Part shown: positions 52,857 through 64,000 of the stretch, piece after piece
How the letters are laid out: each line of letters starts with the position of its first letter
How positions within the stretch are numbered: position 1 is the first letter of the stretch
NCBI GenBank assembly: GCA_026392155.1
Contig: JAPLCP010000173.1
Location: 1-64,000 of the forward strand
Direction of reading: 5' to 3'
From: Armatimonadota bacterium
GTDB lineage: Bacteria; Armatimonadota; Armatimonadia; Armatimonadales; Armatimonadaceae
DNA length: 64,000 nucleotides
Position numbers and translations under genes: made by a program
The notes under the pieces: generated by a model
What the model was told of the DNA's origin: nothing
Database searches by the model: none
What the model saw: the letters and a program-made list of their open reading frames with translations, nothing else

Positions 52857-55148
52857 ATGAACGCTCAAATTGACTCTCTGTATCGTTTTTACCTAGATGG
52901 CCAGCACCAGGTAGATGTCCAGCATCAGGACACCGTAGCAACTAAAGGCGCACCAAAGTATGGTGCATGCTCTGGGGGCAAGGCATTTTGTCCACAAGGC
53001 TCACTCCAAGTCGTCGCTCCTGCGCTTAAATGGATTTCTCTCTTACTGCTCGTAAGCTCAACCCTACTAGGATGCTCTCTGGCAAGTGGGAACAGTCAGG
53101 CGACGAGCCGAAATAGCCAAGCAAAACAGAAGACAGCGGCAACAAAGCCACAAGGGACAAGTAAGCCGCAAGCAAAAGCTGATCCCGCAAAAGTACAGGC
53201 TTCCCAGAAAACCCTCTCGCCCACAGCCTATATCGAGACCCTCAAGACCAAGCCGGGTGGCAAGGGACTCTATATCTTCGCACCAGCCCTAAAAGACCCC
53301 AGCCTTTCACCCGACTTTTCCACCGGCTGCTCGCGTTGGCTACATCTTCAGGTCAGCTCCGACCTCCAGCTCACCCAAACACCAGCTTGGTACCAGGGAG
53401 AGTACGTCCGAATCAACTTGGGACGAAAAGATCTTTGTATCACCACAAAAGAAGCCAAAGAGGCGATGGAGACTCTAGGAGTCACCCACTATGCCCTAGG
53501 GACAGCAGAGCCGGGAAAGCTCTCATTTCAGGTCTACAGCAAGGACGCAAAACCCGTAGGAGAGCCTGTTGTCCTCACAGGTGATGAGGCAGCCATCGTC
53601 GCGGCACTGCCGGAGGCGGCAAATGCTCTGCGGCAGAGACTCGCTCTACCGTCTACTACTATTGCACCACCGGTGGAGACTCCTCAAGAGCTAGCACTTA
53701 TCGGAAGGGTTCCTCTTCTCACGGGAGACGACCTCAGTGAGCCAGATGCCACAGGTCTACATAGCCTCTCGCAAAAGTCCCTGCTAGGAGGCCTTTTGTA
53801 CCTCTCCACCTATCTACGTGCGGAGAAAAATCCAGAAGGAGCCAGTGGCCGAGCAGTGCGACTGCTCAAGATGGCAGAGGGGAATCCACTCGTACTGGCC
53901 GAGCTGGCGCGTGCCTATCCCTCCCAAGAAGTTATCGCCCGAATTAATGAACTTGCCTCTCAGGCTCCACAAAATGCTGTCCTCGCCGAGGCAAAGGCAA
54001 ATACCAGCCCAACACGTGAGGCACAGCTCGCTATGGCAGAGCAGTTGGTACGAAATGCTCCAAGCAATCCTAGTAACTGGATTCTACTTGCCAACAAACT
54101 CAGTGCACTGGGTCAAGAGGAAAGGCGCGGAAGAACAGCCGACCAGATTTCTGAGCAGAAATGGGAAAAGCTGAATCAAGCTTACGGACGGTGGCTTGCA
54201 GTAGCACGCCAAGCGGCCCTGCTTGACCCTCGCAGTTCTGTAGCAGCTCTTGAACTCGCCAAGGCAGCCACGTTTGGGGGAGCAGACCAAGAGGCGCGCA
54301 AAGCTCTCGAGTCCGCCTTCCAGCTAGGAGGAGGACGACGTGGCGCCCCGGAGATTGTGGGCTGGTCTTTGGAGATGTGTGCACCGAAGTGGGGAGGGTC
54401 TGAAGAGCTTCTGGAGAAGATGGCAGATCGGGCTGCGAAGCTACCCATCACTGACATCCTTCAGACCACGACCATTATGGAAAAGCTACAGTCACGGGGC
54501 TTTAACAAACAAGCAGAGCAAATCGCCAAGGCCATCCTTGCCGAAGCTCCCAAACGCTTGAAAGAGAACCCAGATTCTGTGATCGCCTACGAGGCGCAAC
54601 GGCGAGCCTACTCCCTCTTGGGACGCCATAGTGAGGCTCTAGAGGCAACGAAACGCTTTGTTGAGCTTCGTCCCCGAGACACCCAGACACGCTTTCTACT
54701 GGTCGAAGCGTACCAAAACGCGGGCCAGGCGGAACCGGCACTGGCTCAAGCCAAAAAGCTGGCAGAGTTCTTCCCTAATACCTATCAGAGTCAGTTTGTC
54801 CTAGCCCGTCTCCTCCACACCCAGAAGAAGTATGCCGAGGCAGTAGAGCCTGCCGAGAAGGCTGCACGGATGTTGCCCAGCAGCTTTCAGGCTCAGATGC
54901 TGGCGGGGGCAATATTTGCAGAACAGAAACGGTTTAAAGAAGCGCTCCCTTACTGTGAGGCGGCGCTTGCCTTGAATCCTGCTGAGTCCGCAGCAATGTT
55001 TAATGTGGGTGCAATGCTATGCGAGTTGGGTCGTGTTCCCGAGGGACGTAAGTACCTGCAAGAGTGCCTGTCCCGTACAAGAGATCCTGAGCGGATCGAA
55101 TCAGTCAAGCAACTACTAAAAAAGTTCCCCGAACCCAAGGCCAAATAG
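52857..55148 (+). CDS. TPR-repeat protein with internal lipobox-like segment
   Basis: SD GGAGG before ATG; SLLLLVSSTLLGCSLA; multiple TPR units (e.g. AEPALAQAKKLAEFFPNTYQSQFVLARLLHTQKKYAEAVEPAEKAARMLP). Confidence 0.8.
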   Translation: MNAQIDSLYRFYLDGQHQVDVQHQDTVATKGAPKYGACSGGKAFCPQGSLQVVAPALKWISLLLLVSSTLLGCSLASGNSQATSRNSQAKQKTAATKPQGTSKPQAKADPAKVQASQKTLSPTAYIETLKTKPGGKGLYIFAPALKDPSLSPDFSTGCSRWLHLQVSSDLQLTQTPAWYQGEYVRINLGRKDLCITTKEAKEAMETLGVTHYALGTAEPGKLSFQVYSKDAKPVGEPVVLTGDEAAIVAALPEAANALRQRLALPSTTIAPPVETPQELALIGRVPLLTGDDLSEPDATGLHSLSQKSLLGGLLYLSTYLRAEKNPEGASGRAVRLLKMAEGNPLVLAELARAYPSQEVIARINELASQAPQNAVLAEAKANTSPTREAQLAMAEQLVRNAPSNPSNWILLANKLSALGQEERRGRTADQISEQKWEKLNQAYGRWLAVARQAALLDPRSSVAALELAKAATFGGADQEARKALESAFQLGGGRRGAPEIVGWSLEMCAPKWGGSEELLEKMADRAAKLPITDILQTTTIMEKLQSRGFNKQAEQIAKAILAEAPKRLKENPDSVIAYEAQRRAYSLLGRHSEALEATKRFVELRPRDTQTRFLLVEAYQNAGQAEPALAQAKKLAEFFPNTYQSQFVLARLLHTQKKYAEAVEPAEKAARMLPSSFQAQMLAGAIFAEQKRFKEALPYCEAALALNPAESAAMFNVGAMLCELGRVPEGRKYLQECLSRTRDPERIESVKQLLKKFPEPKAK

Positions 55149-55258
55149 ATCGAGCCCAAGGGCAAATAGATAAGGGCGCTCCCTAAAGTTTCTTTGACGG
55201 GGGGCTATAGACGAACCAAAGAAAGCAAAGTAGGGATGGATTCTCCCATCGCCGTTAG

Positions 55259-57271
<2,013 letters not shown>

Positions 57272-57280
57272 ACGTACGTC

Positions 57281-58318
57281 ATGGCCCATCCGACCATCGC
57301 GACTCTTGCGGAGCACCTGGGACTCTCCCGCGCCACGGTAACCCATGTGCTCAATGGGCGCGGCGATACCCAGCGCATCAGCCCCAAGACCCAGCAGCGG
57401 GTGCGCGAGGCGGCGCAGGAGCTTGGCTACCGCGCCAATGCCTCGGCACGCGCGGTGCGGGCGGGACGCTTTGGCAATATCGCGCTGATCCAGTCGCTCT
57501 GGGGGCAGTATCTTCCCCCGGAGCTCCTCTTTGGGCTCACCCGCGCCCTCGCCGACCAGGACCTGCACCTCGTGCTCGCGCAAGTCCCGGATCCCGTGAT
57601 GGAAGACGAAGCCTACCTGCCCCATACCCTCCACGAGCTCTCGGTGGATGGGGTGCTGCTCAACCGCCACGTGGCCTCGTCGCCAGGCTACCTGGAGACC
57701 ATCCTGCGGCTCCAGATCCCCGCGATCTGGCTCAATGTGAAGCAGGAGTTCGATGCGATCCACCCCGACGACTCCCAAGGGGGACGGCTCGCCACGGAGT
57801 TCTTACTCACACTCGGGCATGAGAAAATTACCTACGTGGACTCCGACGAGCCACTCAACGCCCACTACAGCAAGCACGACCGAAAGCAAGGCTACGAGCA
57901 GGCGATGGCCGCTGCTGGGAGAGCGCCCCATGTCTATGCCCTGCCCAAGCTCTGGCTGCATGAGCCCGGCGACGAGCGCATTGCCGCAGCGAAAGCCTTG
58001 CTCCAGAGCCCGGAGCGCCCCACCGCCATTGTTGCCTACGAGCTTGCGGAGGCCATGGCAGTTGTCCATGCCAGTCACCAGCTTGGCCTCACGATCCCCG
58101 ATGATCTCTCGATCCTGCTCTTCCACTCTCGCACCGACGACCGCTACTTTCTGCCGTTCCACACGATCAGCAATGAGATGGAGCAGGTCGGGCGTGGAGC
58201 GGTTGCGCTCCTGCGGGAAAAGATGCAGAGCCCCCAGGTCCCCCTGCCCACACGAGCCGTCGTCATGCAGCTCCGCGAGGGCATGACCTGCCAGAGGAGA
58301 AGCACATGCGCCTCGTGA
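57281..58318 (+). CDS. LacI-family transcriptional regulator
   Basis: TIATLAEHLGLSRATVTHVLNGRGDTQRISPKTQQRVREAAQELGYRANASARAVRAGRFGNIALI. Confidence 0.92.
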   Translation: MAHPTIATLAEHLGLSRATVTHVLNGRGDTQRISPKTQQRVREAAQELGYRANASARAVRAGRFGNIALIQSLWGQYLPPELLFGLTRALADQDLHLVLAQVPDPVMEDEAYLPHTLHELSVDGVLLNRHVASSPGYLETILRLQIPAIWLNVKQEFDAIHPDDSQGGRLATEFLLTLGHEKITYVDSDEPLNAHYSKHDRKQGYEQAMAAAGRAPHVYALPKLWLHEPGDERIAAAKALLQSPERPTAIVAYELAEAMAVVHASHQLGLTIPDDLSILLFHSRTDDRYFLPFHTISNEMEQVGRGAVALLREKMQSPQVPLPTRAVVMQLREGMTCQRRSTCAS

Positions 58319-58989
58319 CCGCTCCTCCCGTCTACGATCCCGGCGGCAACGTGGCTTTTGTCAGCGATCTTGCCACCGAAGACTACCTCACCTCGCTCAT
58401 GAACGAAGCGAGTAAGCAAGGCGCTGTCTTGATGGTCGTGGGGGCCAAGCCAGGCTCCCCCCAGGAAGTCGAGCTAGCCGATACCGGTTTTACGATGGCC
58501 TCCGAGTGGTACAGGACTCAGCTTCCGCTGGCATCGCCCCCCCCGGCTCTCGCACTCCGCCCCCTTCGGGTCGATGATCTCCCTGGAGTCGCGGAGATCG
58601 CGCAGGCGTGCCGACTTCAGTACGCCCACTACCAGCCCGTTTTCTGGCGTGTCCATCCCAACGCGGTCGAAAACCATACCGCGTTTCTGAAAACACAGCT
58701 TGCCCGAACCGATGCATGTGCCCTAGCCTGTGTAGACAGCGAAGATAGGCTCTCTGGCTATGTTTTTGTGGATCACCGAGGGATTGATGACTTTGGGGTG
58801 CACGAGCCAACACTCTGGAAAACGGTGGGAAAAGCTCTCCTCGACGGCGCGGCCGCCTGGATGGGAGCGCAAAGTCTCTCCGAGATAACGGTTGTCTGCG
58901 GCCATAAAGACAGGCCAAAACGCGCAATGCTACAAGCGACAGGGCTTTACTGTTGCGATGGCTGGTGGACACTGCCCCTTATGGGTTAA
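58306..58989 (+). CDS. GNAT-like acetyltransferase of the xylan cluster
   Basis: ALRPLRVDDLPGVAEIAQACR...LSGYVFVDHRGIDDFGVHEPTLWKTVGKALLDGAAAWM; 13-nt overlap with lacI-type gene. Confidence 0.6.
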   Translation: MRLVTAPPVYDPGGNVAFVSDLATEDYLTSLMNEASKQGAVLMVVGAKPGSPQEVELADTGFTMASEWYRTQLPLASPPPALALRPLRVDDLPGVAEIAQACRLQYAHYQPVFWRVHPNAVENHTAFLKTQLARTDACALACVDSEDRLSGYVFVDHRGIDDFGVHEPTLWKTVGKALLDGAAAWMGAQSLSEITVVCGHKDRPKRAMLQATGLYCCDGWWTLPLMG

Positions 58990-59008
58990 GGATGGCGAAA
59001 ACAAAACA

Positions 59009-60871
59009 ATGAAAAAACAGAACCTGACACTCACGATAGACACAACAAAAGCGACGGGAAAAGTAAGCCCGCTCCACTATGGCCTGATGACCGAGGAGAT
59101 CAACTACAGCTACGACGGTGGCCTCTACGCCGAGCTGATCCGCAACCGTGCTTTCCTCGATGATGCCAAGAATCCTGTGCACTGGTCGAGTGTCGGTGGT
59201 GCGACTCTGGCGCTCGACACCGCGCTCCCGGTGAACAACGTGCTCACGACCAGCCTACGGGTTGAGGCAACAGCGGCAGGAGCAGGAGCCGCCAACGATG
59301 GCTACTGGGGCTTTCCTATCACGCCAAATACGAACGACAAAGCCAGCTTCTTCGCCCGAGGAAGTGTTGGGGCGCTGACACTCACGCTCCAGAGCCGCGA
59401 TGGCAAGACGATCTACGCACAGACGCGTGTTTCCGCGGTGGGTGAGGGCTGGAAGAAAGTCACGGCGACTCTCAAGACGGGAAATGTCGCGCCCACCACC
59501 GATGCAATCTTCACGATCACCGCAGAGAAGCCAGGGACGCTCTGGCTGAGCCTAGTCTCGCTCTTCCCGCCCACCTGGAACAACCGCCCCAACGGCTTTC
59601 GCCGCGACCTGATGCAGCTTCTGGTCGATCTAAAGCCCGGGTTTTTGCGCTTCCCCGGTGGCAACTACTTAGAAGGCAATACGATCGCCACCCGCTTCGA
59701 CTGGAAAAAGACGATCGGTCCGCTGGAGACGCGCCCCGGTCATCCGTGCCCGTGGGGCTACCGATCAAGTGATGGCATGGGCCTGCTGGAGTTCTTGCTC
59801 TGGTGCGAGGACATGGATGCGGAGCCGGTGCTCGGAGTCTATGCGGGCTACTCCCTGCGCGGCGAGTTCGTCAAACCCGGCCCCGACTTAGAGCCCTATG
59901 TGCAAGAAGCGCTGGAAGAGATCGAGTATATCACAGGCTCGACTTCGACAAAATGGGGCGCACAGCGCGCCAAAGATGGCCACCCGAAGCCCTTCAAGCT
60001 CCAGTATGTCGAGGTGGGCAACGAGGATTTTTTCGATAGATCCGGGAGCTACGACGGCCGCTTCGCGCAGTTCTATGATGCGATCAAGGCAAAGTACCCA
60101 AACCTAAAAGTGGTCTCGACGGTTGGCAATGAGCAGCCTGCCAGCAAGCGCGTCAAGAGCCGCAAGCCCGATGCGCTGGATGAGCACTACTACCGAAAGG
60201 CAGCTGACTTCATTCGCGACTCCCCGACCCACTTCGACCGCTACGACCGCAAGGGCCCCGAGATCTTTGTGGGGGAGTGGGCCGCGCACGAAGAGATAGC
60301 GCCGTGGCTCCCACCCTCGCGCAACCTCCCCGCCACTCCGAGCATGAAGGCCGCTCTGGGAGATGCCGCGTTCATGACCGCGATGGAGCGCCATGCGGAC
60401 TTTGTGACCATGCAGTGCTACGCGCCACTCTTTGTCAATATCAACCCCGGCGGACGGCAGTGGCGCCCGGACTTAATCGGCTACGATGCGCTGCGCTCCT
60501 ACGGTGCACCCAGCTACTACGCCCTAAAATTATTCTCGACTAGTGTCGGCGACGAGCTCCTCAAGGTCAGCCTGGCAGGCGCACCGCTCCTCGCCTCCGT
60601 CACGCGCCAGAGCAAGACGGGCAAGCTCTTTGTAAAGTATGTTAACCCTGGTGAGACACCACAGGCCGTCACCCTTCAGCTCGCGGGCGCAAAGTCAGTC
60701 AAGCCCGAGGCCACAGTCACCACGCTCGCCGCCCCGCCCGACGAGACCAACTCTATGGAAAACCCGAGTAAAGTGATCTCCAAGACCACAAAAATCGGCA
60801 ACATCAAGCCCGAGTTTTCCTATACCTTCCCGCCGTACTCGATCACCTTGATCACGCTGGAGACACGCTAG
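59009..60871 (+). CDS. Alpha-L-arabinofuranosidase (GH51)
   Basis: VSPLHYGLMTEEINYSYDGGLYAELIRNRAF; FLRFPGGNYLEGN; LQYVEVGNEDFF; EIFVGEWAAHE. Confidence 0.92.
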   Translation: MKKQNLTLTIDTTKATGKVSPLHYGLMTEEINYSYDGGLYAELIRNRAFLDDAKNPVHWSSVGGATLALDTALPVNNVLTTSLRVEATAAGAGAANDGYWGFPITPNTNDKASFFARGSVGALTLTLQSRDGKTIYAQTRVSAVGEGWKKVTATLKTGNVAPTTDAIFTITAEKPGTLWLSLVSLFPPTWNNRPNGFRRDLMQLLVDLKPGFLRFPGGNYLEGNTIATRFDWKKTIGPLETRPGHPCPWGYRSSDGMGLLEFLLWCEDMDAEPVLGVYAGYSLRGEFVKPGPDLEPYVQEALEEIEYITGSTSTKWGAQRAKDGHPKPFKLQYVEVGNEDFFDRSGSYDGRFAQFYDAIKAKYPNLKVVSTVGNEQPASKRVKSRKPDALDEHYYRKAADFIRDSPTHFDRYDRKGPEIFVGEWAAHEEIAPWLPPSRNLPATPSMKAALGDAAFMTAMERHADFVTMQCYAPLFVNINPGGRQWRPDLIGYDALRSYGAPSYYALKLFSTSVGDELLKVSLAGAPLLASVTRQSKTGKLFVKYVNPGETPQAVTLQLAGAKSVKPEATVTTLAAPPDETNSMENPSKVISKTTKIGNIKPEFSYTFPPYSITLITLETR

Positions 60872-60879
60872 CCCGACAG

Positions 60880-60901
60880 GACAGGGCGTGAACGCCCTGT
60901 C
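60880..60901. terminator. Convergent hairpin between GH51 and esterase genes
   Basis: GACAGGGCGT-GA-ACGCCCTGTC, 10-bp perfect arms. Confidence 0.6.
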
Positions 60902-61875
60902 TAGGCTTTGCGCTTCAAGTAGCCGTGCATCTTGAGCCAGCTAGAGAACGCGTCGAACCAGCCGGTGCTGGTGGTCTCCTTGGGGTACATCCCAAAGCCA
61001 TGTCCACCCTGCTCGTAGTAGTGGAACTCGACCGGGCGCTTGGCCTTGCGCCAGTTCTCGATCAAGCCGACATTGAAGCCAAACAACGGATCGTCGGCGG
61101 CGATGGCCGCAAAGAGCGGTGGTGCGTCGGCGGGAACCTCCACAGCACCTAGCGGGCCGTAGATATTGCCGAGAAACGCCGGTTTGGCCTCCTTGCTGCT
61201 CAGCCCCGTGGTCATCGTGAGCGCCGCACCCGCAGAGAAGCCGATCATGCCAATGCGGTCGGGATCGACATGCCACTTTGCTGCGTTGGCACGCACCAGC
61301 GCAAAAGCCGCGTTGGCATCGGCGAGCTGGGGGGCGATTCGGGAGGCCATGTCGCCCGAGACCGTGCGGGGGGGAGCGGCAGGAGTGCCCGTTGGGGGGG
61401 CGCCTGCGGGGCGAGGGGCGGGTGGACGTGCGAACTCCTCAAGGTCTGCCGGAGTTTGGTTAAGCCGGTACTTGAGCACGAAGGCCGCGACACCCTTGGC
61501 GGCAAGCGCACGGGCTACCTGCCAGCCCTCGTTCTCCATCGAGAGCGTCCGGAAGCCACCACCAGGCGCGACAATCACCGCAGCGCCGGTCGCCTTTGCA
61601 GGGTCGGGCAGGAAGGGATGGAGAGTGGCGACGGTGACATTGCGGGCAAACATACTGCCATACTGTTTGTGCCACGACTCGGTTGCAGTCGCACCCGGTA
61701 GCGGACCGGTGCTAAGCTCGATAGCATCGGGCTGGGTGGGGATGGGAATGGCCACCATCTTGTCGTTTTGTGCCCTAGCGGGTTGAGCGAGCGGAAACGC
61801 CATTATCAGTGCGACGCAGGTAAAGGTCTTAGCGACTAGGTCGAGGTGCTGCGCAATAGAGCGGTTTGGTTTCAT
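60901..61875 (-). CDS. Secreted alpha/beta hydrolase (acetylxylan esterase-like)
   Basis: Signal peptide (ALIMAFPLAQPARAQ); AAVIVAPGGGFRTLSMENEGWQVARALA; GMIGFSAGAALT. Confidence 0.85.
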   Translation of the reverse strand: MKPNRSIAQHLDLVAKTFTCVALIMAFPLAQPARAQNDKMVAIPIPTQPDAIELSTGPLPGATATESWHKQYGSMFARNVTVATLHPFLPDPAKATGAAVIVAPGGGFRTLSMENEGWQVARALAAKGVAAFVLKYRLNQTPADLEEFARPPAPRPAGAPPTGTPAAPPRTVSGDMASRIAPQLADANAAFALVRANAAKWHVDPDRIGMIGFSAGAALTMTTGLSSKEAKPAFLGNIYGPLGAVEVPADAPPLFAAIAADDPLFGFNVGLIENWRKAKRPVEFHYYEQGGHGFGMYPKETTSTGWFDAFSSWLKMHGYLKRKA

Positions 61876-61908
61876 AGTTACTGCCCCTTCTTCGGAGTGC
61901 TTATTTCG

Positions 61909-61951
61909 TAAAGCTCCTATGGTATACTTCAGCTACGACGAAATAGCAAGG
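61909..61951 (+). promoter_or_regulatory. Shared promoter/operator module, copy B (upstream of GH43)
   Basis: TAAAGCTCCTATGGTATACTTCAGCTACGACGAAATAGCAAGG; 36/43 identical to copy A. Confidence 0.7.
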
Positions 61952-61972
61952 GCTTTTTTCAAAAAAAACGCG

Positions 61973-63811
61973 ATGAAGACACCACAGACACAAACCTGGC
62001 ACGCGGACAACGGCAACGGCACGTTCTCCAATCCGCTGTTCTACGATGAGTTCTCCGACCCCGACCTGATCCGGGTGGGCAGTGATTTCTATCTCACCGG
62101 TACCACGATGCACGCCATGCCGGGCCTCCCCGTGCTCCACTCCAAAGACTTGGTTAACTGGAAATTTCTCAGCTATGCCTGCGAAAAGCTCGACTTTGGC
62201 CCCGAGTACCGGCTAGAAGACGGCAAGGCGATCTACGGCCAAGGGATCTGGGCTCCGAGCTTTCGCTGGCACAAGGGGACGTTCTATATCTTCACCAATG
62301 TCCGGGGCCAGCCGATGCAGGTCTACGCCGCCACCAATCCTGCCGGTCCCTGGAAGCACTGGGCGATGAAGACCGGCTTTCATGACCCGTCGGTGCTCTT
62401 CGACGACGACGGTAAGATCTACGTGGTCTACGGCTACCGTGATCTGCGCCTTGTGCAGCTCAATAACGAGCTAACGGAGGCGATTCCGGGAACGGAGCGC
62501 GTGTTGTTCAAGCAAAGCGATGGCATGGGCGAGGGGGCGCATTTCTATAAGATCAACGGAAAGTACTTCATCACCAGCGCCTGGTACCTGGGAACCATGA
62601 AGATGCCCTGTGCCCGCGCGGACCGCCCCGAAGGCCCCTACGAGGTCAAGGTTATCTCCGAGGGGGAAGACTTTGGGATTGCCAAGGGCGCGATGCACCA
62701 GGGGGGGATTGTCGAGACTCCCACGGGTGAGTGGTGGGGCTTCTCGATGATGGACTTCAACTCCCTCGGGCGGCTGACGGGACTCTCGCCGGTGACCTGG
62801 AAAGACGGCTGGCCCTACTTTGGGCTCCCCGGCAACCTCGGGCGCTCGCCACGCACCTGGGTCAAGCCCAAGACGGGGGTGACCTCAAAGCCCTCGGCTC
62901 CCTACGAGCGTCGCGATGACTTCTCGGGCAAGACCCTCAAGCCGATCTGGCAGTGGAACCACGCGCCAGACAACACCAAGTGGTCCCTCTCCGAGCGCCC
63001 CGGCTTTCTGCGCCTGCACGCGCTTCCTGCCGCTGATTTCTGGCAGGCACGCAACACCCTAACCCAGCGCGCCATTGGGCCAGTCTCGATTCCGACCGTC
63101 GAGCTAGAACTTGGCGGCATGAAGCCCGGCGACCTGGCGGGACTTGGCTTGCTTAACTCGCCGTATGCCTGGATCGGAGTGCACTGTGAGGCAAGTGGCT
63201 TTGTTATGGAGCAGCTCGACAAGACCACGGGTAAGATGGCACAAGCGCCTCTTCGTGGCACACGAGTCTGGCTCCGGGCGGAGTGTGACTTCTTCACGGA
63301 GAAGGCAAAGTTTAGCTTTAGCGTTAATGGAAAGAGCTTCCAGCCTCTAGGTGATGCGTTTAAGATGGTCTTTCAGCTCAAGACCTTCCAGGGCATACGC
63401 TACTCCCTCTTCCACTACAGCACGTCAGGAGCCGCTGGTGGCCACGCAGACTTTGCTCGCTTCACGGTCGAGGAGCCGCTCTGCCATGGCCTGACCAAGC
63501 CCATTCCGTACGGGAAAACCATCACACTCACCGAAGTCGGAAGTGGCCAAGCACTCACTGTCGGTGGTGCCACACAGCTCAAAGTCATCGACCGAGGCCA
63601 GGGGCGTATCGCGCTTCGCCCTCGTAGGGGCTCCGCTGAGGAGACAGAGCCTTTTCAGTGGATCGAGACGGCTCAGGCAGACATCACGCTTCTCTCGCTC
63701 GCCTCCCACCGCTATCTACGTCTCGAAAGTGGGCAAGTGCTCGCCGAGGGACTAGGAGCACCACGAAACCGAGAGGATGGCTCTCGGTTTCGCGCGAAAC
63801 GAGTGCGCTAG
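61973..63811 (+). CDS. Beta-xylosidase/arabinofuranosidase-type glycoside hydrolase (GH43)
   Basis: FSNPLFYDEFSDPDLIRVGSDFYLTGTTMHAMPGLPVLHSKDLVNW; GIWAPSFRWHKGTFYIFTNV; start could instead be 61919. Confidence 0.9.
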   Translation: MKTPQTQTWHADNGNGTFSNPLFYDEFSDPDLIRVGSDFYLTGTTMHAMPGLPVLHSKDLVNWKFLSYACEKLDFGPEYRLEDGKAIYGQGIWAPSFRWHKGTFYIFTNVRGQPMQVYAATNPAGPWKHWAMKTGFHDPSVLFDDDGKIYVVYGYRDLRLVQLNNELTEAIPGTERVLFKQSDGMGEGAHFYKINGKYFITSAWYLGTMKMPCARADRPEGPYEVKVISEGEDFGIAKGAMHQGGIVETPTGEWWGFSMMDFNSLGRLTGLSPVTWKDGWPYFGLPGNLGRSPRTWVKPKTGVTSKPSAPYERRDDFSGKTLKPIWQWNHAPDNTKWSLSERPGFLRLHALPAADFWQARNTLTQRAIGPVSIPTVELELGGMKPGDLAGLGLLNSPYAWIGVHCEASGFVMEQLDKTTGKMAQAPLRGTRVWLRAECDFFTEKAKFSFSVNGKSFQPLGDAFKMVFQLKTFQGIRYSLFHYSTSGAAGGHADFARFTVEEPLCHGLTKPIPYGKTITLTEVGSGQALTVGGATQLKVIDRGQGRIALRPRRGSAEETEPFQWIETAQADITLLSLASHRYLRLESGQVLAEGLGAPRNREDGSRFRAKRVR

Positions 63812-64000
63812 ACTTTTAGCCGGGCGAAGTTTTTCTTGCCGACCTGGAGCTCGTCGCCATCAGTGATGGTGATTGTTGCTGCGGGGTCGGAGAGCTTTTC
63901 TCCATTGAGCTTCACGCCACCTTGCTCAATCAGCCGCCGCGCTTCGCCGTTGCTGGGGGCGAAGTTGCCGTGCCGAACCAGCGCGACGATATTGATGGGG
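63808..64000 (-). CDS. tyrS: Tyrosyl-tRNA synthetase, C-terminal S4 domain (5' end beyond window)
   Basis: Minus-strand reading PINIVALVRHGNFAPSNGEARRLIEQGGVKLNGEKLSDPAATITITDGDELQVGKKNFARLKV*. Confidence 0.85.
   Translation of the reverse strand, partial: PINIVALVRHGNFAPSNGEARRLIEQGGVKLNGEKLSDPAATITITDGDELQVGKKNFARLKV

Noticed and set aside
53086-53584. Additional plus-strand ORFs within the TPR gene
   Set aside because: Shifted frames of the TPR ORF

Overview
64 kb window of a GC-rich bacterial chromosome. Gene content and style suggest an Armatimonadota-like organism, but this is inferred without any database search. Most of the window is housekeeping or metabolic: priA 3' end, SNF2 helicase, rpmB/rpmG, rnc, aspartate aminotransferase, cysK plus an Rrf2 regulator, several metalloproteases, a branched-chain amino-acid ABC transporter without ATPases, recJ, secDF, map, polyprenyl synthase, ubiE, tRNA-Leu(GAG), tRNA-Asn(GUU), and tyrS 3' end. 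Accessory content includes: (1) a bacterial WGR-PRD-ART poly(ADP-ribose) polymerase homologue with H-Y-E catalytic residues (29671-30954, minus strand); (2) a probable decayed genomic island next to tRNA-Asn, with a recombinase C-terminal remnant running antisense into the tRNA, a VRR-NUC fragment, a deleted outer-membrane protein gene, an intact TolC/MFP/RND operon with a two-component system, and PAP2 and IS3 remnants at the far side; (3) a xylan-utilisation cluster (GH10-CE1 fusion, LacI regulator, GNAT, GH51, esterase, GH43) whose two glycosidase promoters share a 43-nt module (36/43 identical) containing a palindrome in one copy; (4) MazEF and a MNT/AbiEii-like nucleotidyltransferase pair; (5) a NYN-LOTUS ribonuclease-like protein. 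Several supported features are missing from the supplied ORF track: rpmG, a 47-codon ORF coupled to tolC, the OMP, PAP2 and IS3 remnants, and the two tRNAs.
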